The translations under genes were made by a program, and so were the position numbers. Source: Verrucomicrobiota bacterium (lineage in GTDB: Bacteria > Verrucomicrobiota > Verrucomicrobiia > Opitutales > Opitutaceae). From it: 64,000 bases of DNA. Below the pieces are notes generated by a model. That model worked only from the letters and a program-made list of their open reading frames with translations, made no database searches and was not told the DNA's origin. Location of the stretch: the NCBI GenBank assembly GCA_023446735.1, contig JAEXPQ010000150.1, forward strand, positions 1 to 64,000, given 5' to 3'. This document shows, piece after piece, positions 57,878-64,000 of this stretch (its first letter is position 1; every line of letters starts with the position of its first letter).

Positions 57878-60800
57878 CTATGGCGCGGCGGGGTCGTGCA
57901 GCAGCACGACCTCGCGGGCGAGGGCGACGTGCTGCGGCAGCACCTTGCGGTGATCGTAGGCGCGCAGGACTTTCGAGTAGGCCGTCGGAGCGAGCGATTT
58001 GCCGCTGCGCTCCTTGGCAAGGCAGGTGCGCATCGTGCGGGAGAGGCCTTCGACATCCCCGGGTTTTACCAAGTAGGCTTCGGCGCGCGGGAGCACCATC
58101 TCGGGGATGCCATGGACGTCGGTCGTGACAATCGGGGTACGGAACGCCATCGCCTCCATCACGACCCGCGGAAACGACTCCTCGTAGCTGGTGCAGACGA
58201 AGAGATCCGCGAGCAGGAAAAAGTCGTAGGCCTCGCGGGTCTCGGGCACGAGGGTGAGGTTGCCCAATCCGAGTTGTTCGATGTCGGCCTCGAGCCAATC
58301 GAGGTAGATCCCCGGGCGGGCGCCGACGAGGACGAAGCGCACCGATTGCGCGCCGCGGTGGTGGCGGTTGAAATGCTCGATGGCGCGGATGAAGACGTGC
58401 TGGCCCTTGCGCTCGCAGACGGTGCCGATGTTCACCACGATCGTCTCGTCGGTGCGGAAACCGTGTTTGCGGCGCAGTTCGTCCCGTGTGTGGGCGGCCC
58501 GGAAGGCCTCGATCCCGGCGAGGTCGATCCAGCTGCGGACGAGGCGGAAGTTGTCGCGGCGGTTGCAGTCCTCGTAGTACGCCCGGGTGGCCGCGCAGAG
58601 GAACAAGGTGCGGTCCGCCTCAGCGAGGGCCTGCTCGACCACCCGGTGCATCGGCCGCGCCAGCATGTGCTCGAAGAACCGGAAGAGCGTGGTGCTTTCG
58701 TGGATGTAGAGCAGCGAGGGCTTGCCCGCCTGGCGAGCGAGGGGCACGCCCCAGAAGCCGACGAGGGTGTTGCAGACGACGAGATCGATCCGGTCGAACG
58801 GCAACGTGGCGCGCAGCGTGGCGAGGCGTTCGTGGAGCTGGGCCTCGTTCGGCGCGGAGTAGAACTGGTGGCGGTCGACGATCCGAATCTCGGCGCCGAG
58901 TTCCTCGTAACGGGGGCGGATCGGGCCCTCCTCGTTTGACACGACCGTGATCGTGAAGCCGGCTTCGCGAACCAGGTGCGTGGCGTACTCGAGCAGGAAG
59001 AGCGGCGCGCCTTCCAGGTTCAGGTTGTGCGTGAGCAGCAGCACGTGCAGCCGCCCGGCGCGGTCGGTGTGGGCGCAGGCCGCGCCGCGGCACCGTGGCC
59101 GCATCTGGCCGTCGAGCACGAGGTGGCGGCTGAAGTACGGGTCGCGCGACAGCGGGTAGCGGCGCACGAAGGCCACGTGCTCGGACTCGTCGAAGGTGAC
59201 GCCGCGCGTGGCGCTGCCGCGGTGGACGAGCGTCGCTTGCGGCGTGTACACGCACCGTTGGCCGGCTGCGATGGCGCGCAGGCAGTAGTCGACGTCGTTG
59301 TACGCGACGCCGAAATCCCGCTCGTCGAAGCCTCCAAGGTCGCGATACAGCGAGGTGCGCGTCATGAGGCAGGCGCCGGTGACGGCGGAGACCTCGCGTG
59401 CGACGGAGTGCCAGATCACCGGCGTGGCGCGCTCGTCGGCCTTTGCGAGCGGTGTGTCCGCGAGGCCCTCGTGCGGGCCGATGACGACACCGGTGTGGTT
59501 GAGTGTGCGGTCCGGATAAACCAGTTTTGCGCCGACGACCCCTACATCGGGTTGCGCGAACCAGCCGGCCATCTCCTCGAGCCAGCCGGGCTCCAGCGCT
59601 TCGACGTCGTTGTTGAGGTGGAGGATCAGTGGCGTGTCGACGTGGGGCAGCGCGAGGTTGACCAGATGCGAGTAGTTGAACGGCGCGTGCACGTCGGCCG
59701 GCCGGACCACGGTGCAGCGCAGGTCCGTGCGCTGGGCCATCCGCGCGAGAAAGCGGGTGGCGTCGGCATCGCGGGAGTGGTCGTCGACGATGACGAGTTT
59801 CGCGTGGCGCCAGTCGACGGTCTCCTCGAGGTGCTCGATGCACTCCTGGAGGAGGTAGAGTTTGTCCCGTGTCGGGATGACGATGGTGACGGGGTTGGCG
59901 GCGAGAAACGCGCCGCTCCAGCGGAGTTGGTGGAGGTTGAGTCGGCGCTGGCGGGCCGCTTCCGGCAGGAAGGGCGCGGCGGAAAGGCCGCGGCGGCGCA
60001 TCGTGTCCTCAAGGGCGAGGCGCGCTTGTTCGATGGCGGGTGCAGCGGGGTCGATGGTCTCCGGCCGCTCGGCGCGGGCGTGATGGCAGACGAACGGAAG
60101 GTGGGCGACCTGCGCGGGAGCGAGTTCGTCGCCGAGGCGTAGCAGTAGGTCGAACCAAGGGACGTCCGGATACTCGGGGCGGAAGGAGCCGAGGGCGATG
60201 AACCGTTCGCGGCGCACGAGGCTGAGCTGTCCGGGGTAGAGGCCGGAGAGCGCGAGCGCGGGGCTCCAGTCGGGCTTGAAGGCGGGGGCGGAGCGCCGAC
60301 CGGTGGCGTCCATGCGATCCTCGTCGGTGTAGATCAGCTCGAGGTCAGGTTGCTTGGCCAGGGCCTCGGCGGCGTGGAGGAGCGCATCGGGCGAGAGACG
60401 GGAGTCGCCGGGCAGGAGCGCGAGGTATGTGGCAGCAGATTCTTGGGCGGCGGTGTTGAGGGCGCGGATGCGGTCCGCGCCGCCCGCGTGTGCGATCGCG
60501 CGGCAACGCGGTTCGGCGGCGAGGACGGCGGCAAGTTCGGGCTGAGCGGGGCCGCCGAGGACCAGGCGTGCTTCCCACTGCGGAAAGATCTGGGCGGTGA
60601 GCGAGGCGACGAGTTGCTGCAATTCCGGGCCGCGGCAGCCGTAGCCGTCGATGAGCAGGAGGAAGCGTGGGCCTTCGGTCTGGAGGGTGGCCGCGGAGGT
60701 GCGCATGGCGGCGAGCACGCGGGGGGCGAGGCGGTTGGCGTGCTGCCACGCGGCGTAGGGATCGGTCGGCGGCGGGACACGTTGGGCGAGGCCGACGGGC

Positions 60801-61798
60801 GCGTCGCGGCGGAACCCGTCGCGCGTGAGTTTGGCGGCGGCCCAGAGGGCCTTGAGCGAGCCTAGCGGGATGCCTTGGCGACGGGCTGCGGCATGAAGGG
60901 CGCGCCCCGTTTCGAGAAGGAGCCGGTCGGAGAACTCGGGCAGCGGGCGCTCGCGCGCGGAACAGGTTCTCTGATACACGCGGCGGACCCACACGAGGTG
61001 ACGCGAGCCGTCCGCGAGCTCGGCGAAGATGCGGACGCACACCGGGTTCGGCGCGTCCTCCGCGAGATCGAGCATGCCGAAGAACTGCGCGTTCCGGGCG
61101 TACGGATGACCGGGAAACCGGGCGGCGGCCTCCGCGCTTTCGCGGTGCTCGTGCCGGATGGTGTTCTCGACCTGCGGGTGGGTGCTGCCCAGGAGGCGGA
61201 CGATGCGCTGGTCCTGATGGATGAGCCAGCCATCGACCCGGATCTTGCCGAACTGCGTGTCGGCGACGCGCAACGGAGTTTCAAGCACGCCATGGAAGGG
61301 CGCGCGGGGCAGGGTGTCGAACGAGAGGGCGGCGGCGGCCGCGGCCAGGCGGTCGGCGGCGGGCGCGAGGTCGCCGCCGGGTTCGGCGCGGCGGATTTGC
61401 AACAGTTCCCGCCAGATCGCGGGGAGGATCTCGACATCGAGCGGCGGCGGGGTTGCGGGGCCGGAGCGCACTTCGATGGGCGTCCGCCAGATTTCGACCC
61501 AGTTGCGGCCGGCGTCGAAGAGTTCGAGGCGGAGCTCGGTCGCGCCGCGGGGGGGCAGCACATCGATGGCGAAGCCCGCGTGCGGCCGGCCGAGGCGACC
61601 GCGGTGACGTTGTTCCGCGTGCGGGTGCGGCAAACCGAGGACGCCGAGATAGACGCGGCCGCCGATCACGGCGCGAATGTCGGAGAAAACGGCTTCGGTC
61701 TTCGCGAGAAACCATCCGGAGATCCGGGTGGTTTGGCCGTCGAAGACCCAGCTGGAGGGGTGCTCGACGTCGAAGATGTAGGCGTTGTTCTCGTTCAT
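57878..61798 (-). CDS. 1306-residue multi-domain glycosyltransferase (GT2-GT2-GT4)
   Basis: Start ATG 61798. Residues 1-330 hold two similar beta-rich units (RISGWFLAKTEAVFSDIRAV and IRVDGWLIHQDQRIVRLLGS). About 385-600 is a first GT2 fold (FLLLIDGYGCRGPELQQLVA, LIYTDEDRMDATGRR). About 640-900 is a second GT2 (VTIVIPTRDKLYLLQECIEH, KLVIVDDHSRD, LHLNNDVEALEPGWLEEMAG, DFGVAYNDVDYCLRAIA). About 930-1306 is a GT4 (LLLTHNLNLEGAPLFLLEYA, VNIGTVCERKGQHVFIRAIE, TSYEESFPRVVMEAMAFRTP). It could add several sugars in one polypeptide. It converges with PfkB. Confidence 0.88.
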   Translation of the reverse strand: MNENNAYIFDVEHPSSWVFDGQTTRISGWFLAKTEAVFSDIRAVIGGRVYLGVLGLPHPHAEQRHRGRLGRPHAGFAIDVLPPRGATELRLELFDAGRNWVEIWRTPIEVRSGPATPPPLDVEILPAIWRELLQIRRAEPGGDLAPAADRLAAAAAALSFDTLPRAPFHGVLETPLRVADTQFGKIRVDGWLIHQDQRIVRLLGSTHPQVENTIRHEHRESAEAAARFPGHPYARNAQFFGMLDLAEDAPNPVCVRIFAELADGSRHLVWVRRVYQRTCSARERPLPEFSDRLLLETGRALHAAARRQGIPLGSLKALWAAAKLTRDGFRRDAPVGLAQRVPPPTDPYAAWQHANRLAPRVLAAMRTSAATLQTEGPRFLLLIDGYGCRGPELQQLVASLTAQIFPQWEARLVLGGPAQPELAAVLAAEPRCRAIAHAGGADRIRALNTAAQESAATYLALLPGDSRLSPDALLHAAEALAKQPDLELIYTDEDRMDATGRRSAPAFKPDWSPALALSGLYPGQLSLVRRERFIALGSFRPEYPDVPWFDLLLRLGDELAPAQVAHLPFVCHHARAERPETIDPAAPAIEQARLALEDTMRRRGLSAAPFLPEAARQRRLNLHQLRWSGAFLAANPVTIVIPTRDKLYLLQECIEHLEETVDWRHAKLVIVDDHSRDADATRFLARMAQRTDLRCTVVRPADVHAPFNYSHLVNLALPHVDTPLILHLNNDVEALEPGWLEEMAGWFAQPDVGVVGAKLVYPDRTLNHTGVVIGPHEGLADTPLAKADERATPVIWHSVAREVSAVTGACLMTRTSLYRDLGGFDERDFGVAYNDVDYCLRAIAAGQRCVYTPQATLVHRGSATRGVTFDESEHVAFVRRYPLSRDPYFSRHLVLDGQMRPRCRGAACAHTDRAGRLHVLLLTHNLNLEGAPLFLLEYATHLVREAGFTITVVSNEEGPIRPRYEELGAEIRIVDRHQFYSAPNEAQLHERLATLRATLPFDRIDLVVCNTLVGFWGVPLARQAGKPSLLYIHESTTLFRFFEHMLARPMHRVVEQALAEADRTLFLCAATRAYYEDCNRRDNFRLVRSWIDLAGIEAFRAAHTRDELRRKHGFRTDETIVVNIGTVCERKGQHVFIRAIEHFNRHHRGAQSVRFVLVGARPGIYLDWLEADIEQLGLGNLTLVPETREAYDFFLLADLFVCTSYEESFPRVVMEAMAFRTPIVTTDVHGIPEMVLPRAEAYLVKPGDVEGLSRTMRTCLAKERSGKSLAPTAYSKVLRAYDHRKVLPQHVALAREVVLLHDPAAP

Positions 61799-62085
61799 GC
61801 CGGGCGGCGCGGAAGGGCGCCACTCAAGACGGCGGCTGGAGCCGGCGCAAGCGCGGGGGCGGCGGTGGTCGACGCTGGCCTCGGCCAACACGATGCCGTT
61901 GCCGCAGGTTCACGAACGCTCGCGCTCGCACCAATGGTACAACTTTGGGTCGGCGTGCTTGCCGTTTCGACCGGCTCAAGGCCCGCGCCGCTCGAGGGGC
62001 GCGCGCTCTCTGACGCGCGAGCATGTTCGCAGCCAGCCCGGCAGCCTCCATCCGCGGTTTCCGGGGCGACTCGAAGAAGCTGTGC
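61799..62085. other. Intergenic region upstream of the multi-glycosyltransferase gene
   Basis: No gene seen. Positions 61961-61989 (gccgtttcgaccggctcaag then gcccgcgcc) are a diverged copy of the ttcgacaggctcag repeat. Confidence 0.5.
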
Positions 62086-62538
62086 TTAGCGCAGGTACTT
62101 ATCGTTGGAGTAGTAGAACTCCATTGCCGGGACGCTGATGGTGCCGGGGCTGCCTTGCGGCTGGTCTGGGCTGCGGAAGGGGGCGACTGCGCCGGTGTTG
62201 AACTTCAGGGCGTCGCCCACCCGCCGCAGGACCACATCGAAGGTGACGCGGCGGTGGTTCCCGGAAGAGCTCCGGCTGTAGGTGAAGTACGATTTGAACG
62301 TCACCACCTTGCCGTCCTCCGACAGCGTGAGGTCAGCCAAGGAGAGCTTGTCGACCTCGTTGCCGTAGGGAAAGAATCGGGTCCACACGATCGAGTCGGC
62401 TTTGATCTCGATCTTCCCGTCCGGGGCGCTGCTGGTGGCTTGGCTTCTCCACAGACCGATGAGGCCGGGGTCGATCTGGGCGCGCAGGCTCGAGGTCAGC
62501 AGGACGAGGAACAGAAGGATTGTGGTTCTGGCGATCAT
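62086..62538 (-). CDS. Secreted protein of unknown function (150 residues)
   Basis: Start ATG 62538. The signal peptide TTILLFLVLLTSSLRAQ is followed by a compact beta-rich domain: IGLWRSQATSSAPDGKIEIK, DSIVWTRFFPYGNEVDKLSL and VVTFKSYFTYSRSSSGNHRR. The layout (GLW near the N-terminus, alternating strands) is reminiscent of lipocalin-like lipoprotein domains but I cannot place it in a family. It is a single gene, divergent from the zinc-ribbon gene with about 240 bp between. Confidence 0.7.
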   Translation of the reverse strand: MIARTTILLFLVLLTSSLRAQIDPGLIGLWRSQATSSAPDGKIEIKADSIVWTRFFPYGNEVDKLSLADLTLSEDGKVVTFKSYFTYSRSSSGNHRRVTFDVVLRRVGDALKFNTGAVAPFRSPDQPQGSPGTISVPAMEFYYSNDKYLR

Positions 62539-62779
62539 GGGATTGGGGTGACGGCAGAACCCTCTCCGTAGTGGAATGGTGTTGCCAAGCCGTTTCTGGC
62601 GGCCGCGGGCCACGGGGCCGGCACCTGCTGGCGCGGTGCGCCGCCGGACGCGGTACGGATGGGGCGGCCTCGCCGCGTCGCTTGTACCGCGCGTTGTTCC
62701 GGACGGCCCACCGAGGAGAGAGGCTGCCGCGCCCTGAGCTTGCGGCGCCCGCGGTGGGCGACACGATCGGCGGCACCGT

Positions 62780-63226
62780 ATGAACGAACCCCGGTTCAAT
62801 GGCCCGCTGGCGATTGCGGCAGGGCGCGCCTGGAGCGGAATCCTCCGGCACGGTCGGCCCGACCCCTGGCCGGCGGAAGTCGACGCGGCGGTGCGCGATC
62901 CGGCGGCGGTGCCCTTGTGCGTGAATTGTTTGCAGCCGCAGGCCGGACATTGGTGGTTCTGTCCGCATTGCGGCGGCGCGACCGGCGAGTACGTGGCGAC
63001 GATGCCCTACCTGTACATTTTTCAGCAGGGAGAATTCTTCCGCCGAGGGGTGATGGGGCCGCCGGAGCGGCGCAAGGGCGTGCTGGCGTTCCAGGCGCTC
63101 TACGCGGCCGCCAACTATTCGTTTTTCGCACCGCTGTACTGGTTCTGGATGGTGCGCCGTGCGCAGGGGCGGCCGATCTGCGTCGAGAAACGCCCAGAAC
63201 TGCCGTGCGAGGAGTCGGGAGAGTAG
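62780..63226 (+). CDS. Zinc-ribbon protein of unknown function (148 residues)
   Basis: Residues about 47-65 read CVNCLQPQAGHWWFCPHCGG, two CxxC knuckles typical of a zinc ribbon. After it come VATMPYLYIFQQGEFFRRGV and FQALYAAANYSFFAPLYWFW, the latter possibly a membrane-associated helix. No known family recognised. It is 150 bp upstream of an ECF sigma factor on the same strand. Confidence 0.7.
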   Translation: MNEPRFNGPLAIAAGRAWSGILRHGRPDPWPAEVDAAVRDPAAVPLCVNCLQPQAGHWWFCPHCGGATGEYVATMPYLYIFQQGEFFRRGVMGPPERRKGVLAFQALYAAANYSFFAPLYWFWMVRRAQGRPICVEKRPELPCEESGE

Positions 63227-63376
63227 GGCGGCCGGGGTCGCCTCTTTGGCTCGGCGAGCCCTGGCGGAGCGCGCCTGCCGTCCCTTTGCGGTTTCTTTGC
63301 GGCGCGATTTCTGCGACTTTCCCCGCGCTGCCGTGTTCTCGTCGTGAACGAACCTCCAACCAGTGCCGCCGCAGGA

Positions 63377-63937
63377 ATGAGCGACCACGCCGCCTTCACG
63401 ACGTTTATGCGCAGCTATCAGGACATGGTCTATACCACCGCGATCCGCCTCTTGGGCAATCCCGCCCAAGCGGAGGACATCTCGCAGGAGGTTTTCCTGA
63501 AGGCCTACGAGCACTTCGATGACCTGCGCGACGGCGAGGGGTCCGGCGGGTGGCTAAAAACGGTCACCACCAACCTCAGCCTCAACCACATCCAGCGTTA
63601 CCGGAAGCGCTGGAGCTTCTTCTCCGAGCTGCTCCACCGCGACGACGACGGCGGCACCGACGAGGCGCCCGTCGATTTCCCGGCGCCGGACAACTTCTTC
63701 TCCGAACTCGACGCCGCCGACCGCCGCGAGTGGGTGCAACAGGCCCTCGCGAAACTGCCCGACAAGCAGCGTGTGCCTCTCGTGCTCTACCATTTCGACG
63801 AACTTTCCTACGAGGAGATCGCGCAACGGCTGGGGGTGTCCCTCGCCAAAGTGAAGACCGACATCATGCGCGCCCGCCAGGCGCTCGCCCAACATCTGGC
63901 CCGTGCCACCGCCGCCCACCGCGAACTCGCCAACTGA
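63377..63937 (+). CDS. ECF-type RNA polymerase sigma factor
   Basis: 186 residues from ATG 63377; GTG 63344 would add 11 residues and neither has a clear Shine-Dalgarno at proper spacing. Region 2: FMRSYQDMVYTTAIRLLGNP and AEDISQEVFLKAYEHF, then GGWLKTVTTNLSLNHIQRYR. Region 4: LAKLPDKQRVPLVLYHFDEL and SYEEIAQRLGVSLAKVKTDI. It directs transcription of an envelope or stress regulon. The following gene begins 19 bases after its stop and is probably its anti-sigma factor. Confidence 0.93.
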   Translation: MSDHAAFTTFMRSYQDMVYTTAIRLLGNPAQAEDISQEVFLKAYEHFDDLRDGEGSGGWLKTVTTNLSLNHIQRYRKRWSFFSELLHRDDDGGTDEAPVDFPAPDNFFSELDAADRREWVQQALAKLPDKQRVPLVLYHFDELSYEEIAQRLGVSLAKVKTDIMRARQALAQHLARATAAHRELAN

Positions 63938-63956
63938 ACCCTTTTCCCAACGCGCC

Positions 63957-64000
63957 ATGCCCGACAAAAACCACCAATCGCTCGAAGCCTTCGTGCACCG
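63957..64000 (+). CDS. Start of a gene following the sigma factor (partial)
   Basis: ATG 63957 opens MPDKNHQSLEAFVHR and runs off the window. Position directly after an ECF sigma gene suggests an anti-sigma factor, but 14 codons do not allow a family call. Confidence 0.5.
   Translation, partial: MPDKNHQSLEAFVH

Noticed and set aside
1..64000. tRNA and rRNA genes
   Set aside because: Intergenic regions were read for tRNA-like T-loops (gttcgaatc-type) in a cloverleaf context and none was convincing.

Overview
The window is about 64 kb of GC-rich bacterial chromosome, densely coded on both strands. No rRNA, tRNA, CRISPR array or origin was seen. The gene set points to a Verrucomicrobiota member, probably near Opitutaceae: a TatT/DctP TRAP pair, a sialate O-acetylesterase, a 31-residue AURKAIP1/COX24-type ribosomal protein, a pilMNO-secretin operon and FTLVE pilins. 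Many genes lack a clear Shine-Dalgarno sequence. This assignment is an inference from gene content, not a phylogeny.

Layout. 1-10.8 kb is housekeeping: a SNF2 helicase (cut by the window edge), a PlsC-type acyltransferase and an OlsB-type GNAT acyltransferase (a possible ornithine-lipid pair), TatT and DctP without their membrane subunits, a sialate esterase, uvrC and cinA. 10.9-17.2 kb holds an AddB/AddA-like nuclease-helicase pair and the small ribosomal protein, closed by a terminator. 17.7-23.5 kb is a type IV pilus block: pilM, pilN, pilO, a PilP-position gene, a secretin and two separately placed pilins. 23.5-27.0 kb holds two GT-C-type membrane proteins.

27-62 kb is a large surface-polysaccharide locus. 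It has two CDP-paratose-2-epimerase-type SDRs, a dolichol-phosphate-mannose-synthase-like GT2, GT2 and GT4 glycosyltransferases, several small SAM methyltransferases, a PmtA-like methyltransferase beside a membrane alkaline-phosphatase-superfamily enzyme, large membrane glycosyltransferase-like proteins, a YfhO-like protein, an OafA-type acyltransferase, a WbaP-like initiating sugar-phosphate transferase, a PfkB kinase and a 1306-residue multi-glycosyltransferase. At its centre is an ABC exporter (Wzm-like permease; Wzt-like ATPase with a C-terminal extension). The stop of wzt overlaps the start of a protein joining a kinase-like catalytic loop to a methyltransferase. The simplest reading is an ABC-exported, chain-capped O-antigen-like polymer: WbaP-like initiation, assembly by the GTs, capping by the kinase/methyltransferase protein, and recognition by the Wzt C-terminal domain. 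An ISL3 transposase fragment with an in-frame amber codon interrupts the locus. 62-64 kb has two small unknown genes, an ECF sigma factor and the start of a probable anti-sigma gene.

The most unusual feature is the density of short repeated sequences. Four kinds are visible: degenerate short-period tracts that repeatedly sit directly against start codons; REPIN-like inverted pairs around the pilin genes; imperfect inverted repeats of the 'ccacagag...' type; and short repeats that have entered reading frames (SNF2 helicase, an epimerase, a GT2, a PfkB kinase) without breaking them.
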